Assembly: GCF_001553265.1 (NCBI RefSeq)
Contig: NZ_KQ960629.1
Span: 1 to 60,820 of the forward strand
Reading direction: 5' to 3'
Origin: Prevotella sp. DNF00663
GTDB lineage: Bacteria > Bacteroidota > Bacteroidia > Bacteroidales > Bacteroidaceae
Length of the DNA: 60,820 bases
Numbering within the stretch: the stretch's first letter is position 1; each line of letters opens with the position of its first letter. A program made the translations under genes and the position numbers. Positions 1 through 9,287 of this stretch are shown piece after piece. The notes under the pieces are model-generated. The model ran no database searches. It was not told the origin of the DNA and was given only the letters and a program-made list of their open reading frames with translations.

Positions 1-58
1 GAGGGGGTATCAATTTTGACACACCCTCTTTCCTATTTCATACCTTAAGAGTTGTATT

Positions 59-790
59 TTACTCCTCCGCAGGTTTCATATTCGTGTAAACGTTCTGCAC
101 ATCATCGAAGTCTTCGAGGCGTTCTACCATTTTATCAATTGTCTCGCGCTCCTCCGGAGTAACGTCTTTCAAATCGTTTGGAATACGAGTAAACTCGGCA
201 GAAGTAATCTCGAAGCCATTCTCTTCCAGATGTTTCTGAATATCTCCGAAGCTTGTTGGTTCACCATAGATGGTTACTTCGTTCTCTTCTTCATCCTCAT
301 CGAACTCATCTTCCACTCCAAAGTCAATCAAGTCGAGAATCAATTCTTCCATATCCAAGCCCTCTTTCTTCTTGAAAGAGAACACAGCCTTATGGTCGAA
401 CAAGAAGCTCAAAGAGCCCTGTGTCCCCATATTACCATTGAATTTATTGAATACAGAACGTACATCACCTACGGTACGGGTAGTATTGTCTGTCAAAGTA
501 TCAACAAAAACAGCTACTCCATGAGGTCCATAGCCTTCGTAAGTCACCTCTTTGTAGTCGCTGGTATCCTTGCCCATAGCGTTCTTGATAGCACGCTGAA
601 TATTATCTTTAGGCATGTTCTCACGCTTACAAGTAGCGATGATGGCACGCAAACGCGGATTATTCTCAGGCTCCGGACCACCGGCTTTAACAGCAATAGC
701 GATTTCCTTACCTAACTTCGTGAACGTTCGAGCCATATGGCCCCATCTTTTTAGCTTTGCAGCTTTACGATATTCAAATGCTCTTCCCAT
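59..790 (-). CDS. yebC: YebC/PmpR-family protein
   Basis: Member of the YebC/PmpR/TACO1 family, cytosolic proteins described as transcriptional regulators and, more recently, as factors that help ribosomes through difficult peptide stretches. The 243 residues match the family's usual length. The N-terminus has the family signature (MGRAFEYRKAAKLKRWGHMA, then a KxGKEI segment), followed by the NPRLRAIIATCKRENMPKD helix region and a very acidic stretch near residues 185-205. It starts 38 bp downstream of pheT on the same strand, so it is probably co-transcribed with pheT. The family is clear; the exact role here is inferred. Confidence 0.93.
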   Translation of the reverse strand: MGRAFEYRKAAKLKRWGHMARTFTKLGKEIAIAVKAGGPEPENNPRLRAIIATCKRENMPKDNIQRAIKNAMGKDTSDYKEVTYEGYGPHGVAVFVDTLTDNTTRTVGDVRSVFNKFNGNMGTQGSLSFLFDHKAVFSFKKKEGLDMEELILDLIDFGVEDEFDEDEEENEVTIYGEPTSFGDIQKHLEENGFEITSAEFTRIPNDLKDVTPEERETIDKMVERLEDFDDVQNVYTNMKPAEE

Positions 791-828
791 TGGAATTCTA
801 TAATATAATTGTTTTTATAATGTTCTGA

Positions 829-3297
829 TTATCTCAATTCTGCATTCAGTTTTGTTGTCAACTGATGTATCAACTTACTCATGATAGCCTCTATCTGCTT
901 ATCGTTCAGTGTCTTCTGCTCGTCTTGTAAGATGAAGTTAACAGCATAACTCTTCTTACCGGCAGGCAGATTCTTACCCTCATATACATCGAAGAGCTCT
1001 ACCTTCTTCAATAGTTTCTTCTCTGTCTGTTGGGCAATTTGCTCTATCTGAGAGAACTCTACGCCGGCATCAACCAACAAAGCGAGGTCGCGACTTACAG
1101 CAGGATACTTGCTTATCTCTTGATATTCAAGTTTGTTTTTGCTCACGGCTTTCACCACTGCATCCCATTCTATATCGGCATAATATACTTCCGAATCGAG
1201 ACCAAACTTCTTCTGCAAGGCCTTGATTAGGATACCTAACTCTGCAAGCACCTTACCACCACGGTTTTCAAGACGCAATCCATGAGAGAAGATATTATTC
1301 TCACTCTTCTTCATTACGACACTACCAGCCGGTACACCCAAACGATTGAAAATATTCTGTACATAAGCTCGCAACTCATAGAACGACATATCTTCATTCG
1401 GATGAATCCAACTGCCTTCTACATGCTTACCTGTCAGCCACAAGCCAAGGTGCGAACGCTGTACATAACCACGAATAGGAGCATCCTCGGTTTGGCGTTC
1501 TTTCTCGAATGTATAGCAATTACCAAACTCAAAGAATTTCAGATTAGTCTGCTTTCTATTCACATTTCGCACGAGACTTTCGAGTCCACCGAACAGCAAT
1601 GTCTGGCGCATCACGCCCAAATCCGCACTTAGTGGATTCATCACCTTCACCGTGCGAGCCTCCGGATAAGCGTTAAGTTCCTGCTCTGTATAGTAAGCAG
1701 TCTTGCTCAACGAGTTGTTTAAGATTTCGTTAAAACCACATCCAACAAGCTGTTCGCCTATCAAATTCTCCAGTTTATGCTTGGTATCGCCATCACTGGT
1801 AACTGTCAACGAACTCTTCAACTGAGTAGGTATCTCGATATTATTATAGCCATAAATACGGAGAATATCCTCTACCACATCGCAAGGACGCTGTACATCC
1901 ACACGATAAGCAGGTACTTGAAGCTTCAAGCCCTCTTCATCTTCGGACACAATCTCCATTTCCAAACTTGTAACGATACGCTTGATGGTATCTTTACCAA
2001 TCTGCTTACCGATGAGACGATCGCAATATTCATACTTCAACTCTACATCAAAGCCCTTGATAGGTTCAGGATTAACATCCTTAATTTCCATAGACACCTT
2101 GCCACCAGCCAACTCTTTACAAAGAATAGCAGCTTGTTGGAGTGCATAAATAACTCCATTAGGGTCTATACCACGCTCAAAACGGTAGCTGGCATCCGTA
2201 CTCAAACCATGGCGGCGTGCACTCTTGCGAATCCATGTAGGATGGAAATAAGCGCTCTCCAACACCACATTGCGTGTTGTCTCGTATGTTCCACTACCCC
2301 TTCCACCAAAGATTCCGGCTATACACATAGGATCTTCGGCATTGCAAATGCTCAAATCTTGCTCGCCCAATTCGTGTTCCTCGCCATCCAGTGTCACAAA
2401 CTTAGTACCTTCTGGTTGCGTGCGAACTACTATCTTGTGCCCTTTTACCATGTCGGCATCAAAGCAATGCATGGGTTGGCCATAAGCCATCATGACATAA
2501 TTGGTAATATCTACTATATTATTAATAGGACGAAGACCTATCACGCTCAATTTATTCTTCAACCACTCTGGACTTTCCTTCACCTCGCAGTCGCTGATGC
2601 TCACACAAGCATAACGCTTGCAAGCATCCGTATTCTGTATCTCCACGTCAATGGGCAGATCGTGGTTGTCTACTTGGAAAGCTGATGTATCAGGACGATG
2701 CAGACTGGTTTCATACCCATTCTGCAACAACCAAGCATACAAATCACGAGCCACACCATAATGACTCAACCCGTCGCTGCGGTTAGCAGTGATATCTACC
2801 TCTATTAACCAGTCACTTTCTAGATGATAATATTCTGCAGCAGGCATACCCACCGGTGCATCTTCGGGCAACACGATGATACCATCGTGAGATGTTCCCA
2901 CTCCGATTTCATCTTCAGCACAAATCATTCCCAATGATTCTACACCACGCAATTTACTCTTTTTGATGGTGAACGAGTCGTCACCATCGTAAAGCACGCA
3001 CCCCAAATCGGCTACGATAACCTTTTGTCCGGCTGCCACGTTGGCTGCTCCACATACGATTTGCTGTGGCGCTTCCTTGCCTAAGTCTACTGTAGTAACG
3101 TGTAAATGGTCACTGTTTGGATGTGCCTCACAGGTCAACACCTTACCAACAAACAAGCCTTTCAGCCCTCCTTTGATGGTTTGTACCTCTTCTAGCGAAC
3201 CGACTTCAAGTCCACAAGAAGTCAACGCGTCCGCTGTCTCTTGAGGAGTGAGATTAAAATCGACATATTCTTTAAGCCATTTATAAGAAATATTCAT
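829..3297 (-). CDS. pheT: Phenylalanyl-tRNA synthetase beta subunit
   Basis: Beta chain of the alpha2-beta2 enzyme that charges tRNA-Phe. The start is placed at the MNISYKWL methionine (3297) because family members begin there; an upstream in-frame ATG at 3324 would add nine unrelated residues. The 822 aa are full length. Domain order: tRNA-binding OB fold (about residues 40-150, with EAHPNSDHLHV), B3/B4 editing region (about 210-380), B5 domain, catalytic-like core, and a C-terminal FDX-ACB anticodon-binding domain ending near NDKQIEAIMSKL. The alpha-subunit gene pheS is not in the window, as is common in Bacteroidetes. yebC follows closely. Confidence 0.96.
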   Translation of the reverse strand: MNISYKWLKEYVDFNLTPQETADALTSCGLEVGSLEEVQTIKGGLKGLFVGKVLTCEAHPNSDHLHVTTVDLGKEAPQQIVCGAANVAAGQKVIVADLGCVLYDGDDSFTIKKSKLRGVESLGMICAEDEIGVGTSHDGIIVLPEDAPVGMPAAEYYHLESDWLIEVDITANRSDGLSHYGVARDLYAWLLQNGYETSLHRPDTSAFQVDNHDLPIDVEIQNTDACKRYACVSISDCEVKESPEWLKNKLSVIGLRPINNIVDITNYVMMAYGQPMHCFDADMVKGHKIVVRTQPEGTKFVTLDGEEHELGEQDLSICNAEDPMCIAGIFGGRGSGTYETTRNVVLESAYFHPTWIRKSARRHGLSTDASYRFERGIDPNGVIYALQQAAILCKELAGGKVSMEIKDVNPEPIKGFDVELKYEYCDRLIGKQIGKDTIKRIVTSLEMEIVSEDEEGLKLQVPAYRVDVQRPCDVVEDILRIYGYNNIEIPTQLKSSLTVTSDGDTKHKLENLIGEQLVGCGFNEILNNSLSKTAYYTEQELNAYPEARTVKVMNPLSADLGVMRQTLLFGGLESLVRNVNRKQTNLKFFEFGNCYTFEKERQTEDAPIRGYVQRSHLGLWLTGKHVEGSWIHPNEDMSFYELRAYVQNIFNRLGVPAGSVVMKKSENNIFSHGLRLENRGGKVLAELGILIKALQKKFGLDSEVYYADIEWDAVVKAVSKNKLEYQEISKYPAVSRDLALLVDAGVEFSQIEQIAQQTEKKLLKKVELFDVYEGKNLPAGKKSYAVNFILQDEQKTLNDKQIEAIMSKLIHQLTTKLNAELR

Positions 3298-3332
3298 TAT
3301 ATAATGATTTTTATGTATACTCAAAAACGTTG

Positions 3333-3363
3333 CAAAAATACGAAAAAATCAGCACTTTGCAAA
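3333..3363 (-). promoter_or_regulatory. Bacteroidetes-type promoter for pheT
   Basis: Reading the minus strand there is a TTTG minus-33 box (3360-3363), a 19-bp spacer and TATTTTTG (3333-3340), matching the TAnnTTTG minus-7 consensus. It lies about 36 bp upstream of the pheT start codon. Confidence 0.7.
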
Positions 3364-3399
3364 AAGTTTTCTACTGTAATACTGCCCCGAAAAGCATTT

Positions 3400-4023
3400 T
3401 TAGGAGTCAATAAATCGCATCAATAAATCTACGACACCACTCTGCCCATACTTTCCTACGTTTAATGTCAAATCGTAGTTGTGCACATCATACCACTCGT
3501 GCCCTGTGAAAATCTTGGTATAAAGTTGTCGCGTATAGTCGTTATCGTCTATCATCTGCATAGCCTTTTGCTCGTCTACACCATATCGTTCCATGATACG
3601 CCGAACTCTATAATCACGCGAAGCATGCACAAACAGCTTCAAAACGTTAGGCGTATCCTTGAAAATATCAAATCCACAGCGACCTATTATCACGCAAGAT
3701 TCACGACTAGCTATCTCGCTCATGGCCTTACCTTGAGCAAAAAACAATTGTCGAGACGTGATATCGCGAGGGGTAACATGATACTCGTTCATAGCCATAA
3801 ACGACTGATAGAAGTGTGTAAAGTCGTCCCACCAAGATGGGCGGCGCTGCTCCAAAGCCTCAGCCTCTTCTTTAGACAGGCTGAACCTATCGGCCACAGC
3901 CTGTAACAGCTGCTTGTCTATCAACTTCACTCCGAGCCTTTGAGCCAGCTCTTCACCAATAGCATGCCCACCACTACCAAACTCTCGATTTATCGTAATA
4001 ATAAATTTTTCGTTCTTATCCAT
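3400..4023 (-). CDS. Cytidylate kinase-like family protein
   Basis: P-loop nucleotide kinase related to cytidylate kinase, of the separate Bacteroidetes/Firmicutes cytidylate-kinase-like family. The start is taken at MDKNEKF (4023); the longer frame from 4044 adds only seven residues. About 208 aa. Visible features are the N-terminal P-loop region (ITINREFGSGGHAIGEELA, where GSGG takes the place of a classical Walker A), IGRCGFDIF near residue 120, and an RVRRIMERYG lid-like segment. The substrate is unproven: canonical Cmk signatures are weak, so dCMP/CMP phosphorylation is only one option. It has its own promoter and divergently faces the metallopeptidase at 4451. Confidence 0.85.
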   Translation of the reverse strand: MDKNEKFIITINREFGSGGHAIGEELAQRLGVKLIDKQLLQAVADRFSLSKEEAEALEQRRPSWWDDFTHFYQSFMAMNEYHVTPRDITSRQLFFAQGKAMSEIASRESCVIIGRCGFDIFKDTPNVLKLFVHASRDYRVRRIMERYGVDEQKAMQMIDDNDYTRQLYTKIFTGHEWYDVHNYDLTLNVGKYGQSGVVDLLMRFIDS

Positions 4024-4060
4024 AGCTTTTAGTATTAGTTCCACATTCGGTTGCTCTACG

Positions 4061-4092
4061 CAAATATAACGAATAAATCGTTAGAATGCAAC
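4061..4092 (-). promoter_or_regulatory. Promoter for the cytidylate-kinase-like gene
   Basis: Minus-strand TATATTTG (4061-4068) fits TAnnTTTG; a GTTG minus-33 element (4089-4092) lies 20 bp upstream. Confidence 0.55.
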
Positions 4093-4190
4093 GATTACGA
4101 TTCAAGTTTCTATTTTTCCATGTGTAAACAAATTGTATTTACCACAGAACTCAATAACTTATAAATCCATAAACTTAAAAACTAACCTCA

Positions 4191-4273
4191 CTGCAAGGGC
4201 TTCGCAGCATCGCTGCATCGACTCTTCAACATCGCTGCAAAAGCCAAACAGCAAGACTGCCAAGGCCTTGCAG
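4191..4273. repeat. 83-bp cloverleaf-like intergenic repeat, copy A
   Basis: One of four copies of exactly 83 bp. The ends are inverted (CTGCAAGGGCT and AGGCCTTGCAG, 10 of 11 positions pairing). Internally there is a perfect GCAGC-ATC-GCTGC hairpin (element positions 14-26), a weaker one at 37-47 and a CAG...CTG one at 59-69. It lies in the 427-bp divergent spacer between the kinase-like gene and the metallopeptidase gene. The rest of the spacer holds the kinase promoter and, to the right (4281-4330), GTGATGAG/GAGTTAAGAG word repeats. Confidence 0.85.
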
Positions 4274-4450
4274 CATGGTAAAGAGTGATGAGTTAAGAGT
4301 GAGAAGTGATGAGTTGAAAGGGAAAAAGTAAAGAGACAAGAAATAAAAGCACGATAATCAAAGAGAGAAAAATCACACCATTACGATGCTGTATTCGGAT
4401 TTTTTGCGTAAGTTTACAAAATACATTAACATAGTTTTAGAATAAGAGTT

Positions 4451-5329
4451 ATGAGATTATCAGGTAGACGCGAGAGCAACAACGTTGAAGATCGCAGAGG
4501 AATGAGCGGAGGTGCCAAGGCTGGTATAGGTGGTATAGGAGGTATTATCCTCATTGCCATCATCACATTCATGTCGGGTGGCAACCTTGGCGATGTCGTT
4601 AACAACGTCGTACAACAAGGAGGATTGGAACAATTACAAGATCAGACCTCACCAAGAGAGGAACAATCGTTCGCTCCGGAAGAGCAGGAATTAGCTAAAT
4701 TCTCACGCCAAATCCTTGCAGGAACAGAAGATGTATGGACCGAAGTGTTCCAAAAGATGGGGCGTAAATACACACCTCCTACGCTTGTACTGTTCACCTC
4801 ACAAGTTCAAAGCGCTTGCGGTAACGCATCGGCATCGGTAGGTCCGTTCTATTGTTCGGCCGACCAAAAGCTTTATATAGACCTTTCGTTTTTCTCACAG
4901 ATGAAGAGTCAACTAGGGGCTGAGGGCGATTTCGCCTACGCTTATGTCATAGCCCACGAGGTAGGACACCACGTAGAACACCTATTAGGAACACTCGGCA
5001 AAGCCCATCAAGCCATGAACTCGATGAGTAAAGCCGATGCCAATAAGGTAAGCGTACGACTGGAACTATTGGCAGACTACTATGCGGGCGTATGGGCACA
5101 CTATGACAACGAAGAATACAACAGTCTGGAAGAGGGTGATTTAGAAGAGGCTATTAACTGTGCACAGGTAATTGGAGACAACTACTTGCAAGAAAAAGCA
5201 CGTGGATATAGTCAACCGGAGAGTTTCACCCACGGAACTAGCAAGCAACGCATGAAATGGTTGAAACTCGGTATTGAGACCGGTGATATGAATACGACTA
5301 CATTTGATAAGTCGGATGCAGAATTATAA
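4451..5329 (+). CDS. ypfJ: Neutral zinc metallopeptidase (YpfJ family)
   Basis: Predicted membrane-anchored zinc metalloprotease of the YpfJ/KPN_02809 family. The 292 aa show the family N-terminus (MRLSGRRES...NVEDRRG), one glycine-rich transmembrane segment (about residues 25-43, GIGGIGGIILIAIITF), then a periplasmic catalytic domain. The zinc motif HEVGH is at residues 169-173, with a downstream LELLADYYAGVWAH helix supplying a further acidic ligand. The length is normal. Family function is poorly known. It stands alone, converging with the DUF2461 gene. Confidence 0.9.
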   Translation: MRLSGRRESNNVEDRRGMSGGAKAGIGGIGGIILIAIITFMSGGNLGDVVNNVVQQGGLEQLQDQTSPREEQSFAPEEQELAKFSRQILAGTEDVWTEVFQKMGRKYTPPTLVLFTSQVQSACGNASASVGPFYCSADQKLYIDLSFFSQMKSQLGAEGDFAYAYVIAHEVGHHVEHLLGTLGKAHQAMNSMSKADANKVSVRLELLADYYAGVWAHYDNEEYNSLEEGDLEEAINCAQVIGDNYLQEKARGYSQPESFTHGTSKQRMKWLKLGIETGDMNTTTFDKSDAEL

Positions 5330-5373
5330 GGGCATTATCGTAATTTAGCTAAAATACTAAGCTACAAAACTAT

Positions 5374-5434
5374 TGGGGATTAAACGAATTTGTCTACATA
5401 TAAAAAAGAAAAGACTAAACTCGTTTAACTCCCA
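5374..5434. terminator. Imperfect inverted repeat between convergent genes
   Basis: Arms 5374-5387 (TGGGGATTAAACGA) and 5421-5434 (TCGTTTAACTCCCA) pair except at two positions, with a 33-nt AT-rich loop. T runs follow on the plus strand. It sits between the convergent ypfJ and DUF2461 genes, so a bidirectional terminator is the likely role; the large loop makes it weak. Confidence 0.4.
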
Positions 5435-5442
5435 TTTTCATT

Positions 5443-6147
5443 TTATTCGTAGTCATCTATGACGCTGTTCATAAAGTCCATCATGGGCTTGGCAACCTTG
5501 AATACCTTCACACTCTCAGCTATCCAATTCTCCTTTTCAAACAGGGTAGCCGGCACATATTGCCAACACACATAATCTTTCATGCGTAGATAAGGTACTA
5601 ATTCCGAATCACGAGGAAATCCTTTCGGTGCAGTCTTCAGACGAGTCATGCCGAATCCTTTGCCCGACTTCACCTCCATATCACCCTCATTGGCGTAGCC
5701 GAAGGTCTTGACAAAGGCACCATTCTCCACACACTTGAGCCATGCCTCGGTATTACCAAGAATCTCATTGCGACACGAGGTAAGTATATTGGTAGGCAAC
5801 CAATATGCTCCACTGGCAAGCATACAGCCATCCGGAGCTATATGGAGATAATAACCGGCATGGAGACTCTTCTTTCCTTTGGCACTGACATAAGCTCCGA
5901 AATGAGTCTTGTACGGACTCTTATCCTCACTGAAACGTGTATCTCGATAGAAGCGATAGGTACAATCTTTAGCCGTCAGATAACTAATTGAAGGGTCAAA
6001 CTTGGCTATTGCCAAAATAAGTTGGTCTACACTCTGCTCGAAATCAGCTTTACAGGCCTCGTATTCTGCTTTGTGTTCTTGAAACCACTCGCGATTATTA
6101 TTGGCTGCAATGGCCTGCAAAAACTTATTGATTCTCCTTATATCCAT
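5443..6147 (-). CDS. DUF2461 domain protein
   Basis: Full-length member of the DUF2461 / TIGR02453 family, 234 aa. Recognised by the N-terminal NKFLQAIAANNNREWFQEHKAEYEA, the central YRFYRDTRFSEDKSPYKTHFGAY block (about residues 64-87) and LHIAPDGCMLASGAYWL. The biochemical function is unknown. It lies 7 bp downstream of nth and is probably in one transcript with it. Confidence 0.9.
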   Translation of the reverse strand: MDIRRINKFLQAIAANNNREWFQEHKAEYEACKADFEQSVDQLILAIAKFDPSISYLTAKDCTYRFYRDTRFSEDKSPYKTHFGAYVSAKGKKSLHAGYYLHIAPDGCMLASGAYWLPTNILTSCRNEILGNTEAWLKCVENGAFVKTFGYANEGDMEVKSGKGFGMTRLKTAPKGFPRDSELVPYLRMKDYVCWQYVPATLFEKENWIAESVKVFKVAKPMMDFMNSVIDDYE

Positions 6148-6154
6148 ACATTAT

Positions 6155-6805
6155 TTATTCTAATTTACTTCCTTCCAACAGTTTAGGACAGAACGAATCG
6201 AATGGACACACTTCGCATTTAGGACGTGCACTCTGGCACACATAGCGTCCATGCAGCAACAACCAGTGATGTGCATTGGGTATATCCTCGTCGGGTATGC
6301 TCTTCATGAGGACTTGCTCAACCTTCAAAGGAGTGTTAGCCGTCTTGGGGACGAGCCCTAGTCGATGGCTCACCCGATAGACATGGGTATCAACAGCCAT
6401 TGTTGCACGACCAAACCAAACGGCTTGAAGCACGTTAGCAGTCTTACGCCCCACTCCCGGAAGTTTCACTAAATCAGTCATTTCGCTAGGTACTTCTCCG
6501 CCGAAATCGCTCACTATCATACGCGACATCTCTACCAAATGCTTGCTTTTGGCATTGGGATAAGACACACTTCGCACATATTCGAACACCTCTTCGGGCT
6601 CGGCTTGCGACATGGAGCGGGCATCCGGATAGTGGCGGAAGAGTTCCGGAGTCACCTCATTGATACGTTTATCGGTGCATTGTGCACTGAGCAATGTGGC
6701 AACGAGCAGTTGGAAAGCACTGCCGAATTGCAATTCTGTGCCCACACTAGGCTTCTCGCGACGAAAATAATCGAGTATATACTCGTATCGTTCTTTTCTT
6801 GTCAT
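6155..6805 (-). CDS. nth: Endonuclease III
   Basis: Bifunctional DNA glycosylase/AP lyase that removes oxidised pyrimidines in base excision repair. The start is set at MTRKERYEYIL (6805), since the extra 16 residues from 6853 are hydrophobic and unrelated to the family. 216 aa, normal length. The helix-hairpin-helix is LPGVGRKTANV with catalytic Lys, the catalytic Asp is in AVDTHVYRVSHRLGL, and the C-terminal iron-sulphur cluster has C-X6-C-X2-C-X5-C (CQSARPKCEVCPFDSFC). A TACTTTTG minus-7-like box (6810-6817) lies almost on the start codon, so the leader may be extremely short. Confidence 0.95.
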   Translation of the reverse strand: MTRKERYEYILDYFRREKPSVGTELQFGSAFQLLVATLLSAQCTDKRINEVTPELFRHYPDARSMSQAEPEEVFEYVRSVSYPNAKSKHLVEMSRMIVSDFGGEVPSEMTDLVKLPGVGRKTANVLQAVWFGRATMAVDTHVYRVSHRLGLVPKTANTPLKVEQVLMKSIPDEDIPNAHHWLLLHGRYVCQSARPKCEVCPFDSFCPKLLEGSKLE

Positions 6806-6851
6806 AATACAAAAGTACAAAAACAAATGACAGCAAGCACTGATTATAGAC

Positions 6852-6884
6852 AAAAAAAAATACCCTCTCGAAACGAGAAGGTAT
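6852..6884 (-). terminator. Rho-independent terminator of the OmpH gene
   Basis: On the minus strand a stem (ATACC-TTCTCG / CGAGA-GGTA, loop TTT) is followed directly by nine T residues (complement of the A run 6852-6860). It lies just beyond the OmpH-like stop codon. Confidence 0.75.
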
Positions 6885-6905
6885 TTAATATTTAGAAATT
6901 GTTTC

Positions 6906-7517
6906 TTACTTTTTATCAGCTCCAGCCTTTACTGTAGACTTGTAAGCTTTGTTCAAACCTGCAATTACCTCGTTGGTAATATCGTATGCCTTGTCTGCAT
7001 AGAGTAGGTTATCACCGGCCTTACTCAAGATAATGCTGTACTTCTTATCTTGATTGTAAGTCTTCAGATAGTTCTGAATGCTATCGCGTAAAGCCTTATT
7101 ATACTTATCGGTCTCTACTTGAAACTCACTACTTAGACGCTGATTAAGAGCCTGTAAGTCGTTGTTCTGCTTCTGAAGACCGGCTTGGATAGCCTCAGCC
7201 TGCTCACGAGTGTAAGCATTCTGCTGTACTTTTTGCTGGAAGTTGGCAGCCGCAGCCTGCAATTGCTGGTTCTTGGAAGCCAATGTATTCTGAATATTCT
7301 GCCCCTTCTTCTGAAGGATAAGAGAGAATTCTTTGCAGAACTTATATTGTGTCATGATACTATCTACTTCTACATAAGCTATCTTCAAGCTTGTAGGAGC
7401 AGGCTGAGAAGCCTCAGCTTTGTTATCTACTTTAGGAGCTGACTGATTACATGAAGTCATGGCAAGAATTGCTGTAGCAGCAAGAGCCATATTGAGAAAG
7501 ATGTTTTTCTTTTTCAT
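6906..7517 (-). CDS. OmpH/Skp-family periplasmic chaperone, lipoprotein
   Basis: Skp-like (OmpH family) protein that would hold unfolded outer-membrane proteins in the periplasm. 203 aa. A signal peptide ends in a lipobox (AMTSC, Cys23), so it is predicted to be lipid-anchored, unlike soluble E. coli Skp. The middle (residues 70-155) is a long coiled coil rich in Gln, Lys and Ala, as expected for the Skp tentacles, preceded by the typical KIAYVEVDSIMTQY strand. The last 45 residues (YSIILSKAGDNLLYADKAYDITNEVI) match the family end. It lies 24 bp downstream of a small membrane-protein gene and shares its promoter. Confidence 0.88.
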   Translation of the reverse strand: MKKKNIFLNMALAATAILAMTSCNQSAPKVDNKAEASQPAPTSLKIAYVEVDSIMTQYKFCKEFSLILQKKGQNIQNTLASKNQQLQAAAANFQQKVQQNAYTREQAEAIQAGLQKQNNDLQALNQRLSSEFQVETDKYNKALRDSIQNYLKTYNQDKKYSIILSKAGDNLLYADKAYDITNEVIAGLNKAYKSTVKAGADKK

Positions 7518-7541
7518 TTGTATTTTATTTAATTATGATTC

Positions 7542-7736
7542 TTAATATGCCTTGTTCGCAGCTCTAGCCTCTTTGTCCTGATCTACGACGCAATGAATAC
7601 CTTGTTTACGCAAGGCAGCACTGTCATGGATATGCTGAGAAGCAAACTTTCCGTTCTTCTTAAATATCAATTTCACGCTCAACAAAGCTATAGAGATAGC
7701 AATTATTAACACGCTCATTAATAATGTTTGTACCAT
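7542..7736 (-). CDS. Small membrane protein, hypothetical
   Basis: 64 aa: one N-terminal transmembrane helix (about residues 3-24), then a short soluble tail with FKKNGKFASQHIHDSAAL, RKQGIHCVVDQDKEAR. Similar short proteins sit in Bacteroidetes genomes, but no function is known to me. A strong promoter lies immediately upstream and the OmpH gene immediately downstream, so the two are probably expressed together. The single cysteine and His-Ile-His could bind metal; that is only a guess. Confidence 0.7.
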   Translation of the reverse strand: MVQTLLMSVLIIAISIALLSVKLIFKKNGKFASQHIHDSAALRKQGIHCVVDQDKEARAANKAY

Positions 7737-7780
7737 TTTTATTACTTTTGCAGAATAAGATGTACCCTTTTAGTACGTCG

Positions 7781-7811
7781 CAAAGGTAATATAAAACCAT
7801 AAAAGGACAAA
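7781..7811 (-). promoter_or_regulatory. Promoter for the small membrane protein-OmpH operon
   Basis: Minus strand: TTTG (7808-7811), 19-bp spacer, TACCTTTG (7781-7788), an exact match to the Bacteroidetes consensus. Confidence 0.75.
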
Positions 7812-7829
7812 ATAAAATAACATAATTAA

Positions 7830-9287
7830 ATGAATAAAAACGAATTAAAGCCTGCACACGTTTTTGAACAGTTTGCAAAAATAAATCAGATTCCGCGTCC
7901 CTCGAAACACGAGGAGAAAATTATAGAGTATTTAAAAGAGTTTGGTAAGAGTCATGGACTAGCTACCAAGGTCGATGAGATAGGCAACGTGCTAATATCT
8001 AAGCCGGCAACCAAGGGCTACGAAGACCGCGACACCATCATCCTACAAAGCCACATGGACATGGTATGTGATAAATTGGTGGATGTTGACTTCAACTTCT
8101 TGACCGACCCAATACAGACTTATGTCGATGGAGATTGGCTCACAGCTAAGGGCACAACGCTCGGTGCTGACGACGGTATCGGTGTGGCTATGCAGTTAGC
8201 AGTGTTAGAAGACGACCAGATAGAGCACGGTCCACTAGAATGTCTCTTTACTCGTGACGAGGAAACCGGTCTTACCGGCGCCCACGGATTGGCTGCCGGA
8301 TTCATGACTGGAACCCAATTAATCAATTTGGATTCAGAAGACGAGGGATTGATATTCGTCAGTTGCGCGGGTGGCCAAACCACACATGCCAAGTTTAAGT
8401 TTGACCGTGAGGATGCTCCGGAGGGCTACTTCTTCCTAGAGGCATCGCTAAAGGGACTGACAGGCGGGCACTCCGGGGACGATATTAACAAGAAACGAGC
8501 TAATGCCATCAAAATTTTAACTCGCTTCTTATACCTTACCAACGAGAAATATGGACTGCGTTTAGCTTCTTTCAATTCAGGAAAAATGCACAATGCTATC
8601 CCTCGTGACGGCAAGATTATATTCGCTGTCAAGAGCGATATGAAGGAAAATGTAAAGGCAGATTGGAATGTTTTCGTATCGGAAGTGGAAGAAGAGTTCC
8701 ACGTAACCGACCAAGCGATGCAGTTTGCCATGTCAAGTACAGACGCCGTAAAGGTGCTACCTCAGGACATTTCCAATAAGTTCATCTTGGCCATGCAAGC
8801 CATTGACAACGGAATATTCACCATGTGCCAAGACGAAGCCATCTCTTGGTTGGTCGAAACATCAAGCAATGTTGCGAGTGTACAGACTTCTGACAACGAG
8901 ATTTACGTCGTTGCAAGCCAGCGTAGTAACGTAATGAGCAACTTAGAGAATATGACCAATACTGTCAAAGCGGCATTCCAATTGGCCGGTGCAGAACTTA
9001 CCGTCACCGATAAGTACCCTGCTTGGAAGATGAATCCAGACAGTAAATTGACCAAAACCGCTGTAGAAAGCTACAAGAGATTATTTGGTAAAGAACCGAA
9101 AGTACTGGGTATCCATGCAGGTTTGGAATGCGGACTGTTCTCAGAGAAGTATCCTAACGTAGATATGGTGAGCTTCGGCCCAACTCTTCGCTACGTCCAT
9201 ACACCCGAGGAACGCCTCTATATTCCAAGCGTACAGATGGTTTGGGATCATTTGATAGACATTCTCAAGCATGCAACTAAAAAATAA
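7830..9287 (+). CDS. pepD: Aminoacyl-histidine dipeptidase (PepD, M20 family)
   Basis: Cytosolic zinc dipeptidase (carnosinase-type) that splits dipeptides such as Xaa-His. 485 aa, the usual PepD length. Metal ligands are visible in QSHMDMVCD (about residues 79-87), the bridging Asp in GADDGIGVA, Glu in RDEETGLTGAHG, and the C-terminal HAGLECGLF and HTPEERL segments. The lid domain (about residues 205-400) carries GGHSGDDIN. Its last 17 bp overlap the following lipoprotein gene, pointing to coupled translation. Confidence 0.94.
   Translation: MNKNELKPAHVFEQFAKINQIPRPSKHEEKIIEYLKEFGKSHGLATKVDEIGNVLISKPATKGYEDRDTIILQSHMDMVCDKLVDVDFNFLTDPIQTYVDGDWLTAKGTTLGADDGIGVAMQLAVLEDDQIEHGPLECLFTRDEETGLTGAHGLAAGFMTGTQLINLDSEDEGLIFVSCAGGQTTHAKFKFDREDAPEGYFFLEASLKGLTGGHSGDDINKKRANAIKILTRFLYLTNEKYGLRLASFNSGKMHNAIPRDGKIIFAVKSDMKENVKADWNVFVSEVEEEFHVTDQAMQFAMSSTDAVKVLPQDISNKFILAMQAIDNGIFTMCQDEAISWLVETSSNVASVQTSDNEIYVVASQRSNVMSNLENMTNTVKAAFQLAGAELTVTDKYPAWKMNPDSKLTKTAVESYKRLFGKEPKVLGIHAGLECGLFSEKYPNVDMVSFGPTLRYVHTPEERLYIPSVQMVWDHLIDILKHATKK

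Noticed and set aside
4191..4273. Cloverleaf elements as tRNA genes or tRNA remnants
   Set aside because: The arms are in roughly tRNA-like places, but there is no T-loop consensus, no A box or D-loop sequence, and no usable anticodon arm.
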